A stretch of 54,219 nt of DNA from CAZVGZ01 sp964627605. GTDB lineage: Bacteria > Latescibacterota > MWCZ01 > CAZVGZ01. The first letter of the stretch is position 1; each line of letters starts with the position of its first letter. Below are positions 1 to 7,650 of this stretch, in pieces. The position numbers and the translations under genes were made by a program. Location of the stretch: contig CAZVGZ010000025.1 in the NCBI GenBank assembly GCA_964627605.1, positions 1 through 54,219 on the forward strand, written 5' to 3'. The notes below the pieces were generated by a model, which was not told the DNA's origin, did no database searches, and saw only the letters and a program-made list of their open reading frames with translations.

Positions 1-143
1 TCACGATGGCCCAATACTAACTTTCAAAGTGGACCGACTATGAGGAGTAGGTCAGGTGACTCAAGGAACTATTGCCGCCGCAAGATTGACGCTCGTGCGT
101 TAGCAGCAGTGCGACGCATCCCGAACGACACCGAGGAAACAAA

Positions 144-827
144 ATGCGCAATCTGATTTTGAGTGGAGGCGTTGCACATCCGTACGATGAGACATCGGCT
201 GCGCTGGCCCGAATACTGAACGAGATCGGCATCCGTTCTGAGATTGATAGCTCTTTCGCATCTGTCGAAGATGGCGGCCTTTTAGAGTTCGACCTCCTCA
301 CCATCAACTGCGTCCGTTGGACCTGCAACACGACTCCCGGCTGGTATGACGAGTACCATTTTGAGATTTCAGAAGCTGCTCGCCAGGGGTTTTTGGCATA
401 CCTAAACAGTGGCGGCGGAGTATTGGCGTTTCACGCCGCGACGATCTGCTTTGATGATTGGCCGATTTTTCCCAAAATATTAGGCGGCTACTGGGATTGG
501 GAGGGGAGCTCTTCCCACCTTGAATACGGCGAGTTTGCGGTTGCGCCCACCACCATCAACCATCCGATCACATGCGGTCTGGACGGTTTCAACATCGTCG
601 ATGAGTTGTACATTAACCCCAGGATCGTCGGCGAGATTGAAGTCTTGGCGACCAGCGAGGGAGACGGCGTGACCCACCCGATTGTGTGGACCAACCGTTT
701 TGAGGGCGCACGGGTGGTGTATGATGCTCTTGGCCACGACGCGGTTTCGTTCGCGCAGCCAGTACATCGAGAACTGATTAAACAAGCCGCAAACTGGGTT
801 ATCGGTAGCAGAGAGGCAGCAGAGTGA
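144..827 (+). CDS. ThuA-like domain protein
   Basis: A 227-residue protein of the ThuA/trehalose-utilisation family, which has a class I glutamine amidotransferase-like fold and is common beside sugar oxidoreductases. It starts with a glycine-rich strand (LILSGGVAHPY), has the stretch SGGGVLAFHAAT at about 91-102, and later HPITCGLDGF and YDALGHD, all typical of the family. The ATG is preceded by GAGGAAAC. Its stop overlaps the GTG start of the next gene by four bases (GTGA), so the two are translationally coupled. Substrate and reaction are unknown; a role in sugar-derivative catabolism is inferred from the oxidoreductase partner. Confidence 0.85.
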   Translation: MRNLILSGGVAHPYDETSAALARILNEIGIRSEIDSSFASVEDGGLLEFDLLTINCVRWTCNTTPGWYDEYHFEISEAARQGFLAYLNSGGGVLAFHAATICFDDWPIFPKILGGYWDWEGSSSHLEYGEFAVAPTTINHPITCGLDGFNIVDELYINPRIVGEIEVLATSEGDGVTHPIVWTNRFEGARVVYDALGHDAVSFAQPVHRELIKQAANWVIGSREAAE

Positions 828-1882
828 AGCAGATCGATGTTTTGGGAGCAGGCGGTGCCACAGCATTTCATCTGGCTGCTGCCGCTCGGTTTGAAGGTGC
901 CCAAGCCGTTCACATAGCAGACATCAATCTGACCGCCGCCAACCGCTTGGCGAAACAGTATAGCGTAGAAAAGGTGTCTGGTGACCCCGCAAAAGTCGTC
1001 GCTAACAGAGATGTCGACACCATCATAATCGCGCTGCCCACCCACCTCCACTGCGAGTGGATCATCCGATGCGCCCAATCAGGCAAAAACATACTTGTCG
1101 AAACACCACTGTGCAGAACTGTCGAGGATGCCTAAACGGCGGTGGATGAGTGCAAAACCGTTGGAGTGAAGCTCTCGGTGGGCGACATGCGCCGGTTCTC
1201 GCCAGCGCGTTTGCGGATTCGTGAGCTGATTCAAGCTGGTGCCTTGGGTCGCCCGGTAACCTGGCACCTATCGACCTACGCGTCGTTCACTGAGCTCTAC
1301 CGAGGTGCCGACAGTTGGACATGGAAGATGGACGAGGGTGGTGGGCTATTCTTTGACGGCAGCATTCACGACTGCGATTTCGCCCACTGGGTTTTTGGGA
1401 ATCCTCAGACCCTATTCGCCTGTTCTCGCCGACTGATCCCCTCGGTTGAAGCGCCTTCTGAGGTGGTAGCTCACATCCTGTTCGAGGATGATGACGCGCT
1501 TCTCATTGACGCTACGTGGCAGGAGGGCAATGTCGGGCTCGATCAGACTCCAACCGCAGTCAACAGGATCATCGGGCCTGCAGGGACGATTATTATCTCG
1601 GACTACTACAGCTTCATATGGTGCCCCCGTCCGGGCCAGACCAGACGCTACGGCTGGGACCCAGCAGATTTAGAGCCCGCTGACCTGGGGTGGAAGTGGA
1701 TGTTCTATATCCAGCTCGAAAGCTTTTTGGGTGGCCAAAATCGCGATCCCGCTCTGGCGACCGGCGATGAGGCCATGGCGAGCCTGTTGATGGCGGATGA
1801 CATCGTCGGTTCTGGCCCGCAAGGGGCTACATACACCTATGACACACCAGCAGAAAGCGGCGACATCCCCCCAGATGCATAG
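824..1882 (+). pseudogene. Gfo/Idh/MocA oxidoreductase interrupted by one in-frame stop
   Basis: An NAD(P)-dependent sugar-type oxidoreductase of about 352 codons. The first part has a Rossmann start (DVLGAGGATAFHLAAAA) and the family motif region LVETPLC at about 90-96, in place of the usual EKP. A TAA at 1133-1135 ends translation after VEDA, but the same frame continues directly with TAVDECKTVGVKL and the whole C-terminal domain to 1882. No indel is needed; one base change (for example CAA to TAA) explains it. The gene is coupled to the ThuA-like gene. It could be a recent pseudogene, a sequencing error, or two polypeptides if the GTG at 1142 is used, which is unlikely because no ribosome site is visible. 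Confidence 0.85.
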
Positions 1883-2083
1883 GTAGGCCACTCGAATCTC
1901 GCCCATCACTACATCCACACCCTAAAAACAGACGTTCAGCAGGCAAGCAGCCAGATATCACCCTCAAGGCGATGTGGTTTCAACGGATCGGTCGTAACCG
2001 CTTTTGCCCAGATCATCCCATACATTCTAACGAAACCAGACACGCCCGTACGTCCGCCCGCTTCAACAGGGAACTGGATCTCA

Positions 2084-3163
2084 GTGCCAGAACTACTTCG
2101 ACAGACCGCCCCAACACCATCTGCTTGGTCAGCGGATCATGTCGTGATCGACGGCAGCATAGGAGAGGGTGGGGGCCAGATTGTCCGCACGTCACTTGCG
2201 CTTTCACTGGTGACTGGAAGACCGCTGACACTGACCAATATCCGCTCCCGGCGATCAAAGCCAGGTCTCAGACATCAACACTTAGCCTGCGTAAACGCCG
2301 CTGCTGGAATAGGCCGAACCGAAGTGACCGGTGCCTGTGTCGGAAGCTCCCAGATAACTTTTGTACCGCACGGCATTCATCCAGGTCGTATATCGCTGGA
2401 CATCGGTACAGCGGGCGCGGCAGCGCTGGTGATTGAGACGTTGGCCATGCCTCTCTCCAAAGCCAGTAAGACGACGGAAATCACCGTAGGCGGTGGTACC
2501 AGTGTGCCTTTTGGTCCGTCAGTGCAGTTCTTGCAGTATCAGTGGGAGCCGATGTTAGCCCTAATGGGGCTCAAATGTCAGATATCGCTCGTAAGAGCGG
2601 GATACTACCCCAAAGGCGGAGGCGAGATGTGGGCCCAGGTCTTGCCGGTATCGAGGTGGTCGGGTGTTCACCTGGAAAAACGAGGCACGCTACAGCAGAT
2701 TGACGTTCTCAGCCACTACACACAGCTACCGAATCACGTCGGAGAGCGCCAGGCCTCGAGCGCAGAGACTATTCTGAAAAGCTTGGGAGCGCCTGTTGTT
2801 ACGATCGTTGAAGAGCTGGCAGGCGACCACCCAGGCACACACCTTATCGTCGTCGCCAAATACACCCATAGTCAGGCCGCTTTCTTGGCACTGGGCAGCA
2901 AAGGCAAACCCGCCGAGAGTGTCGCAGATGAAGCATGCTACCAACTGATAGAGTTCCACGGCAGCGGCTCGGCGGTAGACCAGAACACAGCCGACCAGAT
3001 TCTTCTGCCGTTGGCTCTGGCTGAGGGTCCATCGCAATACAGCGTCAGTCGCGTCACCAACCATCTCGTCACAAACGCCCAAGTAATAACGAAGTTCATC
3101 GACCGGTCGATTGTGGTGAACGGAAACGTCGGTGGTTCCGGCTGCGTAGAGGTCGGCGACTGA
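2084..3163 (+). CDS. rtcA: RNA 3'-terminal phosphate cyclase
   Basis: RtcA converts RNA 3'-phosphate ends to 2',3'-cyclic phosphates using ATP through a covalent enzyme-AMP on histidine. The family start VIDGSIGEGGGQIVRTSLAL is present from about residue 21, followed by RSRRSKPGLRHQH, PKGGGE and DQILLPLALA. The motif NHLVTN near residue 327 matches the position of the nucleotidylated His (His309 in E. coli), so the enzyme looks active. Length 359 is slightly longer than the usual 340. The GTG start at 2084 is a choice; a later GTG at 2144 would begin at the conserved core. Its TGA overlaps the ATG of the next gene (TGATG), which indicates translational coupling. No rtcB or rtcR is nearby. Confidence 0.93.
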   Translation: MPELLRQTAPTPSAWSADHVVIDGSIGEGGGQIVRTSLALSLVTGRPLTLTNIRSRRSKPGLRHQHLACVNAAAGIGRTEVTGACVGSSQITFVPHGIHPGRISLDIGTAGAAALVIETLAMPLSKASKTTEITVGGGTSVPFGPSVQFLQYQWEPMLALMGLKCQISLVRAGYYPKGGGEMWAQVLPVSRWSGVHLEKRGTLQQIDVLSHYTQLPNHVGERQASSAETILKSLGAPVVTIVEELAGDHPGTHLIVVAKYTHSQAAFLALGSKGKPAESVADEACYQLIEFHGSGSAVDQNTADQILLPLALAEGPSQYSVSRVTNHLVTNAQVITKFIDRSIVVNGNVGGSGCVEVGD

Positions 3164-4344
3164 TGAAACACTCCTCGGACAGGTCGATCTCTCCTCTGGG
3201 TCAAAGCGACCGACCTATGTCAGTCGATAGTTGTTTGGCGCTCATCAGGCGCAGGTCGTTTTCGCTGGTGTCGTGGGCGGAACTGCCTCCGATCACCATC
3301 CTCCAGAGGGGTGATCTGATCCGCCTCTCCCACGGCCTTTCAGCACTCACACAACAGGTGACATCGGTAATCGCCGCCCTCAACACCCTTCGGGTGATTT
3401 CTGGTCTCGGCTCCACTGATCTAATTGACAGAGTCCAGGCAGTTCTGTCGCTGGAAGACCCAGCGTTGTCCTGCTATCTGGCGTCGGAAATGGTAAAAAA
3501 TGCCCTGACAGAGTTGGGAAAGCAGAATCAGGTCGCTGTTGCCCCATTGCTGTCAGTATCCCCCAACAGTGCAGCTATTCCGTTGGGCGTCGCCAAAGCC
3601 CGGTGTAGGGCTGTCAGCGCAGCCTACCGGAGATTGGGGGGTCATTCAGCGGCACTGACGAATTCCTGGGCGCGAGGGGTGGCTGATGGCGGCTCCGATC
3701 TGGATGTGAGGTTTTTTGCCGATCACACCACCCCACGCGCCCAGCGCCTAGAGATCGCCGAAGGTCTGTGCGGTGAGGTCGTGAGGCAGTACGATGAAGG
3801 CGCGGACTTGGACGCCGATCAGTTCGCACTTGACGGGATCAAGATCGACGTACAGTTTCACCTGATGGGAGCCGTGGATCGGCACATAAACTCCCCTGGT
3901 GCCGCCAGTGACCATCCAAGGCTGTTGGAAGCGGTGCAGACATCTTTGGCGGTGGATGATCCCCAAAAAACTTTTGTGAGCAGGCAGGCAGCGTTGCAGA
4001 GGGTGGCGTGTGATCGAGGTCGCGAGGTTGCGGTGGCCGCACTTAAGGGGCTGGAAGTCTCTATGGCTATGCCGTTGCCTTCTAACGAGATTGAAGCGGA
4101 GTGGCTCATTCGTGGCGAGATATTGGAGCGGTTGACCCGTGCGATTGTGGCACATAACGCCAAGTTTCACGCCTACCCCAAATGGCTTCACAAGATCGTG
4201 CCAGACCTCAACAGACAGCCGGAAAACACGCTGGAGAGGCTTGGTGCTGTCGCTGGAACCGGTGGGGAAAGTACCAAATTACGGTGGCATGAAGCCAGGT
4301 CGCTGATGGACGATATATCAAGGATGGTACGCGTTGCCAAATAG
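3163..4344 (+). CDS. Nucleotidyltransferase-fold protein coupled to rtcA
   Basis: A 393-residue protein with a Pol-beta-type nucleotidyltransferase core: NSWARGVADGGSDLDVRFF at about 167-185 gives the GS..D.D signature, and IKIDVQFH near 229 supplies the third carboxylate, so the metal-binding triad is complete. The C-terminal helical part (LTRAIVAHNAKFHAYPKWL) resembles DUF4037-type nucleotidyltransferases. The first 110-150 residues, mostly predicted helical, are not recognised. The start codon overlaps the rtcA stop, so both are made together. Known relatives transfer nucleotides to small molecules, proteins or RNA ends; the substrate here is unknown, and an RNA-end role is inferred only from rtcA. 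A strong hairpin follows the stop directly. Confidence 0.8.
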   Translation: MKHSSDRSISPLGQSDRPMSVDSCLALIRRRSFSLVSWAELPPITILQRGDLIRLSHGLSALTQQVTSVIAALNTLRVISGLGSTDLIDRVQAVLSLEDPALSCYLASEMVKNALTELGKQNQVAVAPLLSVSPNSAAIPLGVAKARCRAVSAAYRRLGGHSAALTNSWARGVADGGSDLDVRFFADHTTPRAQRLEIAEGLCGEVVRQYDEGADLDADQFALDGIKIDVQFHLMGAVDRHINSPGAASDHPRLLEAVQTSLAVDDPQKTFVSRQAALQRVACDRGREVAVAALKGLEVSMAMPLPSNEIEAEWLIRGEILERLTRAIVAHNAKFHAYPKWLHKIVPDLNRQPENTLERLGAVAGTGGESTKLRWHEARSLMDDISRMVRVAK

Positions 4345-4383
4345 AGACGGCGGACAACCGTATGGGTTGCCCGCCGTCTCTTT
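4344..4383 (+). terminator. Strong hairpin terminator after the rtcA operon
   Basis: A perfect 10-bp stem (4344-4353 with 4371-4380), one A/C mismatch, then five more pairs (4355-4359 with 4365-4369) and a five-base loop. It starts at the last base of the upstream stop codon and is followed by a weak T-rich TTTATATT. It could also stop transcription arriving from the other strand. Confidence 0.8.
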
Positions 4384-4394
4384 ATATTAGTAAG

Positions 4395-4615
4395 TGTACT
4401 ACGACACGCCCTCTATCGTGCCATGGAGGTCCTGTGCATTCCTCGCCAGGGTTTGGCCCGGTCTCGCCTGCTTACGAGGTGGTTCGCTCCAACCGCCTGG
4501 GGGGTTTTGAGTGGTCTGCGGCCTTGCCGGCGTACTCCCTTGACGCGAAAATGCAGAACTGTTGCCATCGCAGCCTCCTAGGTAGCAAGGTGGACCTTTA
4601 TTACCACACTGATAA
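4395..4615. ncRNA. Possible structured RNA in the gene-free stretch before aroB
   Basis: The 4384-4720 interval carries no credible gene. By eye it folds: local hairpin 4477-4484 with 4491-4498 (8 bp with one G-U, six-base loop); CCAGG at 4446-4450 can pair with CCTGG at 4496-4500; TGCATT at 4435-4440 with AATGCA at 4550-4555; GGAGG at 4425-4429 with CCTCC at 4574-4578. Together these suggest a long interrupted rod of about 200 bases, as in 6S-type RNAs. I do not see tmRNA, RNase P or SRP signatures. The strand is undecided: the hairpin at 4344-4380 could terminate a minus-strand transcript. Low confidence. Confidence 0.28.
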
Positions 4616-4720
4616 ATATACATGGATTGAGAGCAAAATGTTCCATCCGCGCACGAAATAGTGTGGTAGGTATCTTAGTGTAAATATGACACATAGAGCG
4701 TATATAGCCAGAAAGGCACG

Positions 4721-5815
4721 ATGATGCAGACGGTAACCCCGAACCTAGGCGAAAATAGCTATCCGATATGGGTGGACGCCGGGTTGCTGAACAGTATAGG
4801 CGAACTACTCATACCGCAGCTAAATGGGCGTCAGATATGTATGGTCACCGACCGCGAAGTCGGCGGTCGCTACATGGCCCAAGTCAGACAAAGCCTTGAA
4901 CATGAAGGATTTAACGTTGTCGAAGTAGTGATAGATGGAGGCGAGGACAACAAGACGCTGGAGACTGTCAATCAGATTCTGACGGTACTGTTGGAGGCGC
5001 GCCTGGACCGCTCCAGCGCTCTTTTGGCTCTAGGCGGCGGCGTTGTAGGCGATATGGCGGGTTTCGCTGCGGCGATCTATCTGCGTGGGATAGACGTAGT
5101 TCAGGTGCCAACCACCATCCTGGCTCAAGCCGACTCCAGCGTCGGAGGCAAAACCGGTGTGAACCATCCTGTCGGCAAAAACCTCATTGGTGCGTTTCAT
5201 CAGCCAACCGCTGTGGTGATCGACACTGATACCCTCAAGACACTTCCCGACCGCGAAATCCGTTCAGGATTGGCTGAAGTAATCAAACACGGCATCATCC
5301 GCGACGAAGTTTTTTTCCAGCAACTCGAAACCGACATACCGCAGCTTCTATCGGGTTCGCTACCTGATAACGACCTGGTTTCAATGACAGCACACAACTG
5401 CCGAATCAAAGCCGATGTCGTCAGCATCGATGAGAAAGAGAAGGGGTTAAGAGCGATTCTCAACTATGGTCACACCGTCGGGCACGCCATCGAAGCGCTT
5501 ACTGAATACAAGCGCTACCGACACGGCGAGGCGGTGCTGTTCGGGATGCAGGTCGCCGGGCGTCTAGGTGTCAGGCTGGGTAGCTGGTCAAAGGCCGACG
5601 AAGCGCGCCAAAACCAACTCATTCAGCAACTTCTCACAGTGGACCCGCCCACCGATCTGGATGCCGACGCCATAGCTAACAGAACCCGCTCCGACAAAAA
5701 AGTCAGATCTGGCCAACTCAGGTTTGTCCTACCCAAACGAATTGGCGAAGTCGAGATTGTCGATAAAGTCAAAGACAGCGATATTGTAGATGCGTGGAAG
5801 TCCGTGTTTGGGTGA
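4721..5815 (+). CDS. aroB: 3-dehydroquinate synthase
   Basis: AroB cyclises DAHP to 3-dehydroquinate, the second step of the shikimate pathway, in the cytoplasm with NAD and a divalent metal. The 364 residues are full length. The NAD-binding LGGGVVGDMAGFAAA lies at about 104-118. The metal ligands are visible as the Glu of GLAEVIKHG (about 186), the His residues of NYGHTVGHAIE (about 250) and the His of YRHGEAV (about 267). AGAAAGG precedes a double ATG. It follows a gene-free stretch, so it probably has its own promoter, and no other shikimate gene is adjacent. Confidence 0.96.
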   Translation: MMQTVTPNLGENSYPIWVDAGLLNSIGELLIPQLNGRQICMVTDREVGGRYMAQVRQSLEHEGFNVVEVVIDGGEDNKTLETVNQILTVLLEARLDRSSALLALGGGVVGDMAGFAAAIYLRGIDVVQVPTTILAQADSSVGGKTGVNHPVGKNLIGAFHQPTAVVIDTDTLKTLPDREIRSGLAEVIKHGIIRDEVFFQQLETDIPQLLSGSLPDNDLVSMTAHNCRIKADVVSIDEKEKGLRAILNYGHTVGHAIEALTEYKRYRHGEAVLFGMQVAGRLGVRLGSWSKADEARQNQLIQQLLTVDPPTDLDADAIANRTRSDKKVRSGQLRFVLPKRIGEVEIVDKVKDSDIVDAWKSVFG

Positions 5816-5836
5816 GATCGATGTGACAGGAGGTAG

Positions 5837-6328
5837 GTGACTCTCTTGTACAGATTCGATCTTGGCGGTTCATTTGAGTGCGCTCAACCGGTCTCAGGTT
5901 TTGAAGGTGAATCTGCTCTCACATGGGGTGACGGCCGTCTTTGGGTGGGAAGCGCCACCGAGCTAGGGCGCGTCGTTGCTTTCGATACCTCATCGCCCTG
6001 CGGGCCATGGCCCATCGACTCTCTGCGTAGTTTTACATTCCCAGACCTCTCATACATCCGCTTCCTTGAGTGGGACGGCGAGAACCTTCTGGTCGCCGAC
6101 TTCAGTTCGGTCTATCGCATATCCATACAAGGCGCTCTGCTCTCCAACACTTCGCTTCCTAGCGCCTGCACTTTCGCGGTGGCATGGGGTTACGGCTCAC
6201 TGTGGATTGTGAATACTGGTTTCTATTCGAGCGAACGTTGGGGCCGCGCGCGATACGGGGAGTTCTACTTTGAGAGTCCGGTCCTTAGTCGTTTCACACT
6301 ACCCGAATCAGGCGCGTCGCCAAATTAA
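5837..6328 (+). CDS. Short beta-propeller-like protein of unknown function
   Basis: A 163-residue protein starting with GTG at 5837, chosen for the strong AGGAGG just upstream. It contains repeated strand patterns such as LTWGDGRLWVGSA, LEWDGENLLVAD and VAWGYGSLWIV, spaced about 50 residues apart, which look like blades of an NHL/SMP-30-type propeller. There are only about three blades, so it is a partial propeller, an oligomer-forming unit, or the remains of a longer gene. No signal peptide is seen. It lies 21 bases after aroB on the same strand and may be cotranscribed. Function not assigned. Confidence 0.6.
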   Translation: MTLLYRFDLGGSFECAQPVSGFEGESALTWGDGRLWVGSATELGRVVAFDTSSPCGPWPIDSLRSFTFPDLSYIRFLEWDGENLLVADFSSVYRISIQGALLSNTSLPSACTFAVAWGYGSLWIVNTGFYSSERWGRARYGEFYFESPVLSRFTLPESGASPN

Positions 6329-6337
6329 TAGCAGAAT

Positions 6338-6403
6338 GCGCCGGAACTGCGCCAAAAAGCGCGCCGAGTGCCCCGAATGCGTGACAATGCACACGAAATG
6401 CGC
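6338..6403 (+). repeat. Helically phased GCGC array (seven units)
   Basis: GCGC or near-GCGC tetramers begin at 6338, 6349, 6359, 6370 (GCCC), 6379 (GCGT), 6389 (GCAC) and 6400, giving spacings of 11, 10, 11, 9, 10 and 11. Four of the seven are exact. Most are preceded by T and the spacers differ. The array fills the space between the stop of the propeller-like gene and the probable start at 6422. The same organisation and the same 62-base first-to-last distance recur at 51846. Confidence 0.75.
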
Positions 6404-6421
6404 CGAGATTGGATCCAATTC

Positions 6422-7348
6422 ATGAGTAGTGTCACCAGCAGCAGATCACTGTACACAGGTTTTGGAGTTGTGGCGATACTTTTGTGGAGCACGGTCGTGG
6501 CGTTCGGGCGAAGTGTGACTGAGGGTCTGGGGCCGGTCACCTCGGCTGCCTTTGTCAATCTCATTGGTGGTATTCTCGGTTGCATCTATCTGGCGTTGAC
6601 AACCGGTGTGCAGCAGACAGTTAGGGGGCTGTCGACAAAATATCTTGTGGGCTGCGGTGGAATGTTTGTCGGGTATATGCTGGTGCTGTTCCTGGCTTTG
6701 GGGATGGCTGATGGCCGCCGTCAGGTGCTTGAGGTCGCTCTAGTTAACTACCTGTGGTCTGTGATGATTCTGCTTTTTTCGATCCTTCTGCTAAAAATGA
6801 GAGCAAATCTGTGGCTGCTTCCTGGGGTCTTCGCGGCGGTTGCCGGAATGTTTTTGGCGACAGGCCAAAATCAGCCGCTGTCAGCTTGGGTTTTCGCCGA
6901 GAACATGGCGGCCAACGGACTTCCATATCTGATGGCGCTACTGGCGGCGGCAAGCTGGGCGCTTTACTCGGTCCTGAGCCGAAAGTGGGGGAGTTCAGAT
7001 AACGTGGCGGCGGTGCCGCTGTTTATGTTGGCGACGGGGATGATCTTGCTGGTGGTGCGGCTCGGTGTGGCTGAGGAGACGACATGGACAGCGCAGACGG
7101 TATATGAGCTGCTGTACATGGCGATAGGGCCCAACATCGCCTACGTCCTTTGGGAGCATGCTGTTCGCAAAGGCGACATTGTGGTGGTGGCATCGGCAGC
7201 CTACTTCACACCCCTGCTGTCCACAGTGGTAAGCTGCATCTACCTGGATGTCGTGCCTGGGTCGAGGCTATGGATCGGATGTGTGGGAATCGTCCTGGGA
7301 GCGGTTGTGTGTACTCGGTCGGTCAGGGAACCAGCCCCAAGCGTGTAG
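6422..7348 (+). CDS. EamA/DMT-family transporter
   Basis: An inner-membrane drug/metabolite transporter of about 308 residues with roughly ten hydrophobic segments in two homologous EamA halves. Examples are VVAILLWSTVVAFGR near the N-terminus, LVNYLWSVMILLFSILLL, and GPNIAYVLWEHAV with VVVASAAYFTPLLSTVVSC in the second half. The pattern is close to YddG-type aromatic amino-acid exporters; the substrate cannot be read from the sequence. I chose ATG 6422 because the in-frame extension to 6368 is polar and overlaps the phased GCGC array; GATTGGA at about 6406 could serve as ribosome site. No partner gene. Confidence 0.85.
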   Translation: MSSVTSSRSLYTGFGVVAILLWSTVVAFGRSVTEGLGPVTSAAFVNLIGGILGCIYLALTTGVQQTVRGLSTKYLVGCGGMFVGYMLVLFLALGMADGRRQVLEVALVNYLWSVMILLFSILLLKMRANLWLLPGVFAAVAGMFLATGQNQPLSAWVFAENMAANGLPYLMALLAAASWALYSVLSRKWGSSDNVAAVPLFMLATGMILLVVRLGVAEETTWTAQTVYELLYMAIGPNIAYVLWEHAVRKGDIVVVASAAYFTPLLSTVVSCIYLDVVPGSRLWIGCVGIVLGAVVCTRSVREPAPSV

Positions 7349-7650
7349 CTGCTGATGGATACCGGTCGGTTCGAAATCAGGCTGGGAGCCAACGCAAATG
7401 ACCTCACCACTTCGCTTTCAGCGAACAGGCAATTGGCCGTGACGTGCCCCTCACCGGCGAATGCCGCCTGTTGGATATAACACTAATTCACGTAATCGGT
7501 CTACACGCGGTAGATGTGCCGTTTTCAGTAGTGCTCTGGGTCGTGTTGCTTCAACTGGATGTGATTCAAAATAGTGTGATGCTGGTCCGAGTTCGCGCCC
7601 TGAAAGATGATGCCAGGAAGAGCGGTTTTGCCAGACACTCGTGTTCTCTT
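7349..7650. other. Gene-free stretch between converging genes
   Basis: Transcription converges here from the EamA gene and from the minus-strand phosphoesterase gene. I see only a small perfect hairpin at 7411-7425 (TTCGCT, three-base loop, AGCGAA) without a T tract. No gene, RNA or convincing terminator is recognised. Confidence 0.5.

Noticed and set aside
1972..2436. Plus-strand open frame of 154 residues over the start of rtcA
   Set aside because: It overlaps the conserved RtcA core in another frame and has an unnatural composition.
4395..4615. tmRNA, RNase P RNA or SRP RNA
   Set aside because: The conserved cores (tRNA-like ends, GAGGAAAGUCC-type segment, GGAAG tetraloop region) are not found on either strand.
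6338..6403. HIP1-type octamer repeats or a restriction-site cluster
   Set aside because: HIP1 is GCGATCGC and scattered, not phased; here only GCGC is constant and several units are degenerate.
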